This document shows positions 11,568 through 19,722 of a stretch of DNA of 64,000 nucleotides, one piece after another. The stretch's first letter is position 1. Every line of letters begins with the position of its first letter. The notes beneath the pieces are model-generated. The model was not told where the DNA came from, did not search any database, and saw only the letters and a list, made by a program, of their open reading frames with translations. Both the position numbers and the translations under genes were made by a program. Source of the stretch: Micromonospora sp. MW-13 (lineage in GTDB: Bacteria; Actinomycetota; Actinomycetes; Mycobacteriales; Micromonosporaceae); assembly GCF_003434305.1 (NCBI RefSeq), contig NZ_QKKX01000061.1, positions 62,001-126,000 on the forward strand, given 5' to 3'.

Positions 11568-12101
11568 GTGAGCATGGATGACGAGGCGCGCCCGGCGGCT
11601 CGGCTCACCGTCCTGACCGGTCCCTCCGGGGTCGGTGTGGGCAGTGTCGTCGAGCTGTTCCGGGCGCGTTCTCCGTCGGTGTGGACGCCGGTGCCGGCCA
11701 CCACCCGCCCCCGCCGGGCGGGCGAGCGGGACGGTGTCGACCGGCTGTTCCTCGATCCGGCGGAGTTCGACCGGCTGATCGCCGCCGGTCGGCTGCTGGA
11801 GTGGGCCCGGATCGGGCCGTACATTCGCGGCACCCCGGCCGGGCCGGTCCTCGCGCGGCTCGCCGCCGGCCGGCCGGTCCTGCTCCCGCTCGACCTGCGC
11901 GGCGCGCTCGCCGTCCGCGGGGCGCGCCCGGAGACCCGGCTGGTCCTGCTCGCCCCGCCCGGTTGGCGGCCCGAGCTGGCCGTCGCGGCCGTGGCCGAGC
12001 ACGTCGTGGCGCACGACCTGACCGGGCGGGCGGTCGACGAGCTGGTAGGCTTGCTCGGTTCTTCTTTCCCGGCTCCGGCTCAACCGCGTCTGCGTGGTTG
12101 A
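11568..12101 (+). CDS. Guanylate kinase-like protein lacking the P-loop lysine
   Basis: This 177-residue protein occupies the place of gmk between mihF and rpoZ and keeps recognisable guanylate kinase segments: LTVLTGPSGVG, TTRPRRAGERDGVD, FLDPAEFDRLIAAGRLLEWA and LVLLAPP. The P-loop reads GPSGVGVGS (residues 18-26), with valine 24 where family members have the catalytic lysine. The lid region that normally holds RGTE...IERRL is absent, and the protein is shorter than a typical Gmk of about 190-210 residues. GMP kinase activity is therefore doubtful. It may be a decayed paralogue, with the working gmk elsewhere, or a regulatory pseudokinase. ATG 11574 is an alternative start. Confidence 0.8.
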   Translation: MSMDDEARPAARLTVLTGPSGVGVGSVVELFRARSPSVWTPVPATTRPRRAGERDGVDRLFLDPAEFDRLIAAGRLLEWARIGPYIRGTPAGPVLARLAAGRPVLLPLDLRGALAVRGARPETRLVLLAPPGWRPELAVAAVAEHVVAHDLTGRAVDELVGLLGSSFPAPAQPRLRG

Positions 12102-12146
12102 GCGACCCACCGCGTCCGCGCGGTAAAGAGACGCAGAGGTTATTTC

Positions 12147-12410
12147 GTGGGATCCATCGCCAACCCCGAAGGCATCACCAACCCGCCGATCGACGAGCTC
12201 CTCGAGAAGACGACGTCGAAGTACGCCCTGGTGATCTTCGCCGCCAAGCGGGCCCGCCAGGTCAACGCCTACTACAGCCAGCTCGGCGAGGGTCTGCTGG
12301 AGTATGTCGGCCCCCTCGTGGAGACCACCCCCCAGGAGAAGCCCCTCTCCATCGCCATGCGCGAGATCAACGCGGGCCTGCTCACCGCCGAGCCCACCGA
12401 CCAGCCGTAG
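12147..12410 (+). CDS. rpoZ: DNA-directed RNA polymerase omega subunit
   Basis: An 87-residue omega subunit that stabilises the beta-prime subunit in RNA polymerase. The family segment PPIDELLEKTTSKYALVIFAAKRARQ is present in outline (PPIDELL near residue 13, AAKRARQVN near 33). The C-terminal KPLSIAMREINAG is typical of actinomycetes. The GTG start follows AGAGGTTATTTC, a moderate ribosome binding site. It is followed closely by coaBC, the conserved neighbour. Confidence 0.95.
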   Translation: MGSIANPEGITNPPIDELLEKTTSKYALVIFAAKRARQVNAYYSQLGEGLLEYVGPLVETTPQEKPLSIAMREINAGLLTAEPTDQP

Positions 12411-12425
12411 TCCCGCCGCGCGTCG

Positions 12426-13637
12426 ATGTCCGCCGAGATCGTCCTCGGGGTCGGCGGCGGTGTCGCCGCCTACAAGGCGTGTGAGCTGCTGCGGCTGTTC
12501 ACCGAGTCGGGCCACCGGGTCCGCGTCGTGCCGACCGCGTCGGCGCTCCGCTTCGTCGGTGCGCCGACCTGGGCCGCCCTGTCCGGCCAGCCGGTCGCCG
12601 ACGACGTCTGGTCCGACGTGCACGAGGTGCCGCACGTCCGGCTCGGGCAGCGGGCCGACCTGGTCGTGGTCGCCCCCGCCACCGCCGACCTGCTCGCCCG
12701 GGCCGCCCACGGCCTCGCCGACGACCTGCTCACCAACACGCTGCTCACGGCCCGGTGCCCGGTGCTGCTCGCCCCGGCGATGCACACCGAGATGTGGGAG
12801 AACGCGGCCACCGTGGCCAACGTCGCCACGCTGCGCTCCCGGGGCGTCCGGGTGATCGAGCCCGCCGTCGGCCGGCTCACCGGCGCCGACAGCGGCAAGG
12901 GGCGGCTGCCCGACCCGGCCGAGATCTTCGCCGTCGCCAAGCGGGCGCTGGCCCGGGGCGTCGCCGCCCCGGCCGACCTGGCCGGCCGCCACGTGCTGGT
13001 GACCGCCGGCGGCACCCGGGAGCCGCTCGACCCGGTCCGGTTCCTGGGCAACCGCTCGTCCGGCAAGCAGGGGTACGCCTTCGCCCGCGCCGCGGTCGCC
13101 CGCGGCGCCCGGGTCACCCTGGTCGCCGCCAACGTGACGCTCGCCGACCCGGCCGGGGTCGACCTGGTCCGGGTCGGCACCACCGAGGAACTGCGCGTGG
13201 CCACCCTGGAGGCCGCCGCCGGGGCCGACGCGGTGGTGATGGCGGCGGCGCCCGCCGACTTCCGGCCCGCCACCTACTCGGCGGGCAAAATCAAGAAATC
13301 GAACGCCGGGCCACCTACGATCGAACTCGTCACGAACCCGGACATCGCCGCCGAGTTGGGCCGGCGCCGCCGACCGGAACAGGTGCTGGTGGTGTTCGCG
13401 GCCGAGACCGGCGACGCCGAAGCCAACGGCCGGGCAAAGCTCGCCAGCAAGCGGGCGGATCTCATCGTCATCAACGAGGTCGGCCCGGACAAGGTCTTCG
13501 GCGCCGAGACCAACGCGGCGACCGTCATCGGCGCGGACGGCGCGGTGCACACCATGCCCGAGCAGTCCAAGGAGGACCTCGCGGACGGCGTCTGGGACCT
13601 CGTGGTGGCGCGGCTGGCCGAGGCGTCCGCATTGTGA
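12426..13637 (+). CDS. coaBC: Bifunctional phosphopantothenoylcysteine decarboxylase / phosphopantothenate-cysteine ligase
   Basis: A 403-residue fusion enzyme of coenzyme A synthesis. The N-terminal flavoprotein (CoaC) domain starts EIVLGVGGGVAAYKA and carries ARCPVLLAPAMHTEMWEN with the active-site cysteine. The C-terminal CoaB domain starts near HVLVTAGGTREPLDPVRF (about residue 190) and has the dimer/active-site segment KIKKSNAG. The ATG lies 15 bp after the rpoZ stop. The length is normal. Confidence 0.95.
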   Translation: MSAEIVLGVGGGVAAYKACELLRLFTESGHRVRVVPTASALRFVGAPTWAALSGQPVADDVWSDVHEVPHVRLGQRADLVVVAPATADLLARAAHGLADDLLTNTLLTARCPVLLAPAMHTEMWENAATVANVATLRSRGVRVIEPAVGRLTGADSGKGRLPDPAEIFAVAKRALARGVAAPADLAGRHVLVTAGGTREPLDPVRFLGNRSSGKQGYAFARAAVARGARVTLVAANVTLADPAGVDLVRVGTTEELRVATLEAAAGADAVVMAAAPADFRPATYSAGKIKKSNAGPPTIELVTNPDIAAELGRRRRPEQVLVVFAAETGDAEANGRAKLASKRADLIVINEVGPDKVFGAETNAATVIGADGAVHTMPEQSKEDLADGVWDLVVARLAEASAL

Positions 13638-13719
13638 CGTCGTCCTGACCGATCGAGCGCCGCGTGAGTGTGGGTGACTACACTTCCGCGGAACGACTCT
13701 TCACATACTTAGGAGTGCC

Positions 13720-14913
13720 GTGACACGCCGCCTCTTCACGTCCGAATCGGTCACGGAAGGCCACCCGGACAAGATCGCCGACCAGATCAGCGACGGCATT
13801 CTCGACGCACTGCTGGCCCAGGACGCGCACAGTCGCGTGGCCGTCGAGACCCTGATCACCACCGGGCAGGTGCACGTCGCCGGCGAGGTGACGACAAAGG
13901 CGTACGCCGACATCCCCACCATCGTCCGGGAGACGATCCTCGAGATCGGGTACGACTCCTCGAAGAAGGGCTTCGACGGGGCCTCCTGCGGCGTCAGCGT
14001 GTCCATCGGCGCCCAGTCCCCGGACATCGCGCAGGGCGTGGACAACGCGATGGAGCTGCGCACCGGCTCGTCGGAGAGCGCGCTGGACGCCCAGGGCGCC
14101 GGCGACCAGGGCATGATGTTCGGCTTCGCCTGCTCGGAGACGCCCGAGCTGATGCCGCTGCCGATCGCCCTGGCCCACCGGCTGGCCCGCCGGCTGACCG
14201 CGGTGCGCAAGGACGGCACGATCCCGTACCTGCGGCCGGACGGCAAGACCCAGGTCACCATCGAGTACGAGGGGCTGCGCCCGGTCCGGCTGAACACGGT
14301 CGTCGTGTCCAGCCAGCACGCGGCCGACATCTCGCTGGACAGCCTGCTCACCCCGGACGTGCGCGACCACGTCATCGCCCCGGAGCTGGAGAGCCTCGGC
14401 CTCGACACCGACGGCTACCGGCTGCTGGTCAACCCGACCGGGCGGTTCGAGATCGGCGGCCCGATGGGCGACGCCGGCCTGACCGGCCGGAAGATCATCG
14501 TCGACACCTACGGCGGGTACGCCCGGCACGGCGGCGGCGCGTTCTCCGGCAAGGATCCGTCCAAGGTGGACCGCTCGGCGGCGTACGCGATGCGCTGGGT
14601 GGCCAAGAACGTGGTGGCCGCCGGCCTGGCCGAGCGCTGCGAGGCGCAGGTCGCGTACGCGATCGGCAAGGCCCACCCGGTGAGCCTGTTCATCGAGACG
14701 TTCGGCACCGAGACCGTGGCGGTCGCCTCGATCGAGAAGGCCGTGTCCGAGGTCTTCGACCTGCGCCCGGCCGCCATCATCCGGGACCTGAACCTGCTCC
14801 GCCCGATCTACCGGCAGACCGCGGCGTACGGCCACTTCGGCCGGGAACTGCCCGACCTGACCTGGGAGAGCACCGACCGGGCCGCCGACCTCAAGTCGGC
14901 CGCGGGAGCCTGA
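13720..14913 (+). CDS. metK: S-adenosylmethionine synthetase
   Basis: A 397-residue enzyme that forms SAM from methionine and ATP. The opening TSESVTEGHPDKIADQISD holds the catalytic histidine and magnesium ligands. GAGDQGMMFGFA is the second signature, and GGGAFSGKDPSKVDRS the third. The GTG start follows TTAGGAGTG. No SAM riboswitch is visible in the 80-bp upstream gap, which instead contains TACACT as a possible -10. The product supplies the amino donor for bioA and methyl groups for the methyltransferases nearby. Confidence 0.97.
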   Translation: MTRRLFTSESVTEGHPDKIADQISDGILDALLAQDAHSRVAVETLITTGQVHVAGEVTTKAYADIPTIVRETILEIGYDSSKKGFDGASCGVSVSIGAQSPDIAQGVDNAMELRTGSSESALDAQGAGDQGMMFGFACSETPELMPLPIALAHRLARRLTAVRKDGTIPYLRPDGKTQVTIEYEGLRPVRLNTVVVSSQHAADISLDSLLTPDVRDHVIAPELESLGLDTDGYRLLVNPTGRFEIGGPMGDAGLTGRKIIVDTYGGYARHGGGAFSGKDPSKVDRSAAYAMRWVAKNVVAAGLAERCEAQVAYAIGKAHPVSLFIETFGTETVAVASIEKAVSEVFDLRPAAIIRDLNLLRPIYRQTAAYGHFGRELPDLTWESTDRAADLKSAAGA

Positions 14914-14972
14914 CCGGCGCCAGGCGCAGCGACCGGCGACCCGCGGACGGGTCGCCGGTCGCTCGCGTCTGC

Positions 14973-16883
14973 GTGGACGTCCCGCTGGCCCATCTCGACC
15001 GCCCCTTCGACTACCTGGTCCCCGCCGAGCTGGCCGAGGCCGCGGCCCCCGGGACCCGGGTGAAGGTGCGCTTCGCCGGCCAGCTCGTCGACGGCTGGCT
15101 GCTGGAGCGGGCCGACGACTCCGGGCACACCGGCAAGCTGGCCTACCTGGAGAAGGTCGTCTCGCCGGAGCCCGTGCTGGCCCCCGAGGTCGCCCGGCTG
15201 GCCCGGGCCGTCGCCGACCGGTACGCCGGCAACCTCGCCGACGTGCTCCGGCTGGCCGTGCCGCCCCGGCACGCCCGGGTGGAGAAGGAGCCGCACGAGC
15301 CCGGGGAGCCGCCGGCCCCGCTGAATCCCCCCGCGGCGGACGGCTGGCGGGCGTACCCGGCCGGGCCGGCGTTCCTGCGCGCCCTGACCGAGGGCCGGCC
15401 CGTCCGCGCGGTCTGGTCCGCCCTGCCGGGGGAGGACTGGCCCGCCCGGTACGCCGAGGCGGTCGCCGCCACCGTGGCCGGCGGCCGGGGCGCCGTCGTC
15501 GTGGTTCCCGACGCCCGGGACCTCGACCGCCTCGACGCGGCGCTGACCGCCGCGCTCGGCGCCGGCCGGCACGTCGTCCTCGCCGCCGCCGCCGGCCCGG
15601 CCCGCCGCTACCGCGCGTTCCTGGCCGCCCGGCGCGGCGACGTGCCCGTCGTGGTCGGCACCCGGGCCGCCATGTTCGCCCCGGTGGCCCGGCTCGGCCT
15701 GGTCGCCGTCGTCGACGACGGCGACGACCTGCACGCCGAGCCGCGCGCGCCCTACCCGCACGCCCGCGAGGTGCTGCTCACCCGCGCCCAGCTCGCCGAC
15801 GCGGCGGCCCTGGTCGGCGGGTACGCGCGCAGCGCCGAGGCGCAACTGCTGGTGGAGACCGGCTGGGCCCGGGAGGTGGTCGCCGACCGGGCCACCGTGC
15901 GGGCGCGTACCCCCGCCGTCGCGCCGACCGGCGACGACCCGCAACTGGCCCGCGACCCCGGCGCGGCCACGGCCCGGCTGCCCAGCCTGGCCTGGAGCGC
16001 CGCCCGCGACGCGGTCCGCGCCGACGCGCCGGTGCTGGTCCAGGTGCCCCGCCGCGGCTACCTGCCCTCGGTCTCCTGCGCCGAGTGCCGCACCCCGGCG
16101 CGTTGCCCGCACTGCGCCGGCCCGCTCGCCCTGCCGTCGGCCGAGGGAATGCCGGCCTGCCGCTGGTGCGGCCGGGTCGCCGCCGCGTACGCCTGCCCGG
16201 AGTGCGGGGGACGGCGGCTGCGGGCCGCCGTGACCGGCGCCCGGCGCACCGCCGAGGAACTGGGCCGGGCCTTCCCCGGCGTGCCGGTGCGCACCTCCGG
16301 CCGGGAGGAGGTGCTCACCACCGTGCCCGGCGGGGCCGGCCTGGTGGTGGCCACCCCCGGGGCCGAGCCGGTCGCCGAGGGCGGCTACGGCGCGGTGCTG
16401 CTGCTCGACTCGTGGGCCCTGCTCACCCGGGCCGACCTGCGGGCCGGCGAGGAGGCACTGCGTCGCTGGCTGGCCGCCGCCGCGCTGGCCCGGCCCGCCG
16501 CGGCCGGCGGCCGGGTGGTGGTGGTCGCCGACGGCGCCCTCGCCCCGGTGCAGGCGCTGCTGCGCTGGGACGCCGCCTGGTTCGCCGCCCGGGAGCTGGC
16601 CGAGCGCCGCGAGCTGGGCTTCCCCCCGGCGGTGCGGATGGCCAGCGTCACCGGCCCGGCCGACGCGGTGGCCGACCTGCTGGCCGAGGCCCGGCTGCCC
16701 GGGGAGGCCGAGCTGCTCGGCCCGGTTCCCGCCGACGGCGACCGGGAACGGATGCTGGTCCGGGTGCCCCGGGCCCGGGCGGCGGCCCTGGCCGGGGCGC
16801 TGCACTCGGCCGCCGGGGTCCGCGCCGCCCGCAAGGCGGCCGATCCGGTGCGCCTCCAGGTCGACCCGCTGAGCCTGTTCTGA
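14973..16883 (+). CDS. priA: Primosomal protein N' (PriA) of the helicase-deficient actinobacterial type
   Basis: A 636-residue replication-restart protein. The N-terminal 3'-DNA-binding domain (PLAHLDRPFDYLVP) and the zinc-binding cluster CAEC-x-CPHC, CRWCG, CPECGG around residues 369-415 are clear. The Walker A motif GxxGSGKT is absent, and VDDGDD stands where DEEH would be. This is known for actinobacterial PriA, which probably acts as a loader or scaffold and not as a helicase. GTG 14973 is the first usable start in frame, and no strong Shine-Dalgarno is visible. The protein may begin slightly upstream at an unusual codon, since VARV precedes it in frame. Confidence 0.88.
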   Translation: MDVPLAHLDRPFDYLVPAELAEAAAPGTRVKVRFAGQLVDGWLLERADDSGHTGKLAYLEKVVSPEPVLAPEVARLARAVADRYAGNLADVLRLAVPPRHARVEKEPHEPGEPPAPLNPPAADGWRAYPAGPAFLRALTEGRPVRAVWSALPGEDWPARYAEAVAATVAGGRGAVVVVPDARDLDRLDAALTAALGAGRHVVLAAAAGPARRYRAFLAARRGDVPVVVGTRAAMFAPVARLGLVAVVDDGDDLHAEPRAPYPHAREVLLTRAQLADAAALVGGYARSAEAQLLVETGWAREVVADRATVRARTPAVAPTGDDPQLARDPGAATARLPSLAWSAARDAVRADAPVLVQVPRRGYLPSVSCAECRTPARCPHCAGPLALPSAEGMPACRWCGRVAAAYACPECGGRRLRAAVTGARRTAEELGRAFPGVPVRTSGREEVLTTVPGGAGLVVATPGAEPVAEGGYGAVLLLDSWALLTRADLRAGEEALRRWLAAAALARPAAAGGRVVVVADGALAPVQALLRWDAAWFAARELAERRELGFPPAVRMASVTGPADAVADLLAEARLPGEAELLGPVPADGDRERMLVRVPRARAAALAGALHSAAGVRAARKAADPVRLQVDPLSLF

Positions 16884-16892
16884 GCGTCGTCA

Positions 16893-16950
16893 CGATCCGT
16901 GCTGGCGGGTGCGTGATAGCATCGCCCGTCATGCCCGGGCGCACGGATCG
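16893..16950. repeat. Inverted repeat flanking the promoter region of the kinase/ParB-like gene
   Basis: CGATCCGTGC (16893-16902) and GCACGGATCG (16941-16950) are perfect 10-bp inverted arms. The 38 bp between them include GATAGCAT, a possible -10. It could be a terminator for priA, a looped operator for the downstream gene, or an unrelated palindrome. Confidence 0.5.
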
Positions 16951-17028
16951 CGCGACAATGGCGGGAGCGCGTCGAGCCGACGTCAAGTCGATGATGTCAG
17001 TCAGCCGGTGATCAGGGGTGGACCAGTC

Positions 17029-18012
17029 GTGACCGTTCGTCAATCGATCGTCTTCAACGGCGACCTCGGCAGCGGCAAGAGCACCGTCTCCGTGGAGATC
17101 GCCAAGCGGCTGGGGCTGCGCCGGGTCAGCGTGGGCGACCTCTATCGCCAGATGGCCCAGGAACGGCAGATGACCGCGCTCCAGCTCAACCTGCACGCCG
17201 AGCTGGACCAGGCCGTCGACGGCTACGTCGACCAGCTCCAGCAGGACATCGCCGCCTCCGGCGAGAGCCTGGTGATGGACTCCCGGCTGGCCTGGCACTT
17301 CTTCACCGACGCGCTCAAGGTGCACATGATCACCGAGCCGACCGAGGCGGCCCGCCGGGTGCTGGCCCGCCCCTCCGGCCCGGCCGAGAGCTACGCCTCC
17401 CTGGAGGAGGCGAAGGCCAAGCTGCACGAGCGCAGCGAGAGCGAGCGGGGCCGGTTCGTCGTCCGCTACGGCGTCGACAAGGCCCGACTGCGCAACTACG
17501 ACCTGATCTGCGACTCCACCCGGGCCACCCCGGCGCAGGTGATCAGCCACATCATCGACGTGTACGAGGGCCGGCTCGGCGCCGACGTGCTCCGTGACGC
17601 CCCGCCGCTGCTGCTGCTCGACCCGGCCCGGGTCTACCCGACGGAGGACGTCGGCACGCTGCGCGGGCTGTGGGACGCCGGGTTCGTCGGCGAGGTCGCC
17701 GACGGCGGCGACGAGGCGCTGGAGCCGCTGACCATCGGTTACTCCGGGGAGTACTTCTTCGTCGTCGACGGCCACCGCCGGCTCAGCGCGGCCCTGCAGA
17801 ACGGGTTCCCGCTGGTCCCCGCCCGGCTGGTCGCCGAGGTGGAGGAGCCGGTGGTCGGTGGGATGAGCGCGGTGGACTACTTCACCGCCCAGGTCCGCCC
17901 CGGCACGGTGTACGACTGGGAGGCGGCCCACAAGATCCAGCTTCCGCTGCCGGAGCACTGCCTGCGCGCCGGGGAAACCGTGCTCGCCGGCGACCCCGCC
18001 CCGGGCGCCTGA
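17029..18012 (+). CDS. Fusion of a cytidylate-kinase-like P-loop NTPase and a ParB-like domain
   Basis: A 327-residue two-domain protein. Residues 1-185 form a small nucleotide-kinase fold with Walker A GDLGSGKST (11-19), a helical NMP-binding region (SVGDLYRQMAQ) and LICDST near 165, resembling CMP/dCMP or shikimate-type kinases. Residues 195-315 contain a ParB/Srx-like segment, YSGEYFFVVDGHRRLSAAL, with the GHRR motif at 248-251. Known ParB-fold proteins bind CTP or, in SerK/SbnI, phosphorylate serine. The start is GTG 17029 after AGGGGTG; longer upstream starts have no ribosome site. The real substrate is unknown. The combination suggests nucleotide sensing coupled to phosphotransfer. Confidence 0.75.
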   Translation: MTVRQSIVFNGDLGSGKSTVSVEIAKRLGLRRVSVGDLYRQMAQERQMTALQLNLHAELDQAVDGYVDQLQQDIAASGESLVMDSRLAWHFFTDALKVHMITEPTEAARRVLARPSGPAESYASLEEAKAKLHERSESERGRFVVRYGVDKARLRNYDLICDSTRATPAQVISHIIDVYEGRLGADVLRDAPPLLLLDPARVYPTEDVGTLRGLWDAGFVGEVADGGDEALEPLTIGYSGEYFFVVDGHRRLSAALQNGFPLVPARLVAEVEEPVVGGMSAVDYFTAQVRPGTVYDWEAAHKIQLPLPEHCLRAGETVLAGDPAPGA

Positions 18013-18030
18013 CGGCCGTCCCGCCCCTGT

Positions 18031-18055
18031 CGCGCCGGCTCCCGGGGCCGGCGCG
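18031..18055 (+). terminator. GC-rich hairpin after the kinase/ParB-like gene
   Basis: CGCGCCGGC and GCCGGCGCG form a perfect 9-bp stem with a 7-nt loop, 18 bp after the stop codon. It has no U-tract, as is common for actinomycete terminators. It separates this gene from the def operon. Confidence 0.5.
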
Positions 18056-18182
18056 GGCCGCCGGGCCCGAGCGCCGCGCCCGGCTGACCCGGCGCGGCTG
18101 CGCCACCCTGCCCGTCACCCTGCGCGACGGGTCCCCGGCCACCGATCGCGGTACGCCGGCCGGCGCCACCGAACGCACTCCG

Positions 18183-18188
18183 TAGACT
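18183..18188 (+). promoter_or_regulatory. -10 element upstream of def
   Basis: TAGACT lies about 42 bp upstream of the def GTG, which has its own ribosome site GAAGGAG. No convincing -35 is seen. It would give a leadered mRNA for the def-fmt-rsmB operon. Confidence 0.4.
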
Positions 18189-18229
18189 GGTACGGCCCGA
18201 CCGCCGTCCGACCGAAGGAGCCACCCCGA

Positions 18230-18790
18230 GTGACCGTCCAGCCCATCCGTCTGTTCGGGGACCCGGTGCTGCGCACACCGGCCGATCCGGTGGTCGACTT
18301 CGACGCCGAGCTGCGCAAGCTCGTCGCCGACCTGACCGACACGATGCGCGAGCAGAACGGCGCCGGCCTCGCCGCGCCCCAGCTCGGAGTGGGCCTGCGG
18401 GTGTTCGCCTTCGACGTCGACGACGTGCTCGGCCACCTGGTCAACCCGGTGCTGGAGTTCCCGGACGCCGAGGAACAGGACGGCCCCGAGGGCTGCCTGT
18501 CCATCCCCGGGCTGTACTTCGACACCAAGCGCCGGCAGAACGTGATCGCCAAGGGCTTCAACGGCTACGGCGACCCGGTGCAGATCGTCGGCACCGGCCT
18601 GATGGCCCGCTGCGTCCAGCACGAGACCGACCACCTCGACGGCGTGCTCTTCGTCGACCGGCTGGACCCGGCCGGCCGCAAGGAGGCGATGAAGGCGATC
18701 CGCCAGGCGGACTGGTACGACCCGGCCACCCCGCCGACGGTCAAGCTCAACCCGCACACCGCCGACAGCCCCTTCGGCCTGGGTCGGTGA
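18230..18790 (+). CDS. def: Peptide deformylase
   Basis: A 186-residue metalloenzyme that removes the formyl group from nascent proteins. All three signatures are visible: GAGLAAPQLG near residue 45, EGCLSIPG with the metal-ligand cysteine near 88, and QHETDHLDG with the two metal histidines and catalytic glutamate near 130. The GTG follows GAAGGAGCC. It overlaps fmt by 4 bp, joining deformylation with formylation in one operon. Confidence 0.96.
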   Translation: MTVQPIRLFGDPVLRTPADPVVDFDAELRKLVADLTDTMREQNGAGLAAPQLGVGLRVFAFDVDDVLGHLVNPVLEFPDAEEQDGPEGCLSIPGLYFDTKRRQNVIAKGFNGYGDPVQIVGTGLMARCVQHETDHLDGVLFVDRLDPAGRKEAMKAIRQADWYDPATPPTVKLNPHTADSPFGLGR

Positions 18791-19722
18791 CGCCGGTGCG
18801 TCTCGTCTTCGCCGGCACCCCGGCCGTCGCCGTCCCCGCCCTGGCCGCCGTCGCGGCCTCCGACCACGAGCTGGTCGCCGTCGTCACCCGTCCCGACGCC
18901 CCCGCCGGCCGGGGCCGGGGCCTGGTCCGCTCGCCCGTCGGCGCGTGGGCCGACGAGCACGGTGTCGAGGTGCTCACCCCGGCCCGCCCGCGCGAGCCGG
19001 AGTTCCTCGACCGGCTGCGCGAGCTGGCCCCCGACTGCGTCCCGGTGGTCGCGTACGGGGCGCTGGTGCCCCCGGCCGCGCTGGAGATCCCCCGGTACGG
19101 CTGGGTCAACCTGCACTTCTCGCTGCTGCCCGCGTGGCGTGGCGCGGCCCCGGTCCAGCACGCCGTGCTGCACGGCGACGAGCTGACCGGCGCGAGCGTC
19201 TTCGAGCTGGAGGAGGGGCTGGACACCGGCCCGGTCTACGGCACCCTCACCGACGAGATCCGCCCCACCGACACCTCCGGCGACCTGCTGGAGCGGCTCG
19301 CCCACTCCGGCGCCGGCCTGCTGGTGGCCGTCCTCGACGCGATCGCGGCGGGCACCGGCCGGGCCGAGCCGCAGCCGGCCGACGGGGTGTCGCTCGCGCC
19401 GAAGCTGACCGTCGAGGACGCCCGGGTGCGCTGGGGCGACCCCGCGTTCGCGGTGGACCGGCGGGTCCGCGCGTGCACCCCGGCCCCCGGCCCGTGGACC
19501 ACGTTCCGCGGCGAGCGGGTCAAGCTCGGCCCGGTCGTCCCGGTGGCGGACGGCCCCGAGCTGAGGCCGGGCGAGCTGCTGGTGGAGAAGTCCCGGGTGC
19601 TGGCCGGTACGGCCACCGTCCCGGTGGCCCTCGGCGAGGTACGGGCGGCCGGCAAGAAGGCCATGCCGGCGAGCGACTGGGCGCGCGGCGCCCGGGTCGC
19701 CGCCGGGGAGGAACTCGCGTGA
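18787..19722 (+). CDS. fmt: Methionyl-tRNA formyltransferase
   Basis: A 311-residue enzyme that formylates initiator Met-tRNA using 10-formyl-THF. The N-terminal fold starts RLVFAGTPAVAVPAL. The catalytic region NLHFSLLPAWRGAAPVQ (about residues 105-121) includes the conserved SLLPxWRG. A C-terminal OB-like domain begins near LTVEDARVRW. The GTG overlaps the def stop. It is followed by rsmB, again with a 4-bp overlap. Confidence 0.96.
   Translation: MTPVRLVFAGTPAVAVPALAAVAASDHELVAVVTRPDAPAGRGRGLVRSPVGAWADEHGVEVLTPARPREPEFLDRLRELAPDCVPVVAYGALVPPAALEIPRYGWVNLHFSLLPAWRGAAPVQHAVLHGDELTGASVFELEEGLDTGPVYGTLTDEIRPTDTSGDLLERLAHSGAGLLVAVLDAIAAGTGRAEPQPADGVSLAPKLTVEDARVRWGDPAFAVDRRVRACTPAPGPWTTFRGERVKLGPVVPVADGPELRPGELLVEKSRVLAGTATVPVALGEVRAAGKKAMPASDWARGARVAAGEELA

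Noticed and set aside
13638..13719. SAM riboswitch before metK
   Set aside because: The gap is only about 80 bp and shows none of the conserved SAM-box blocks.
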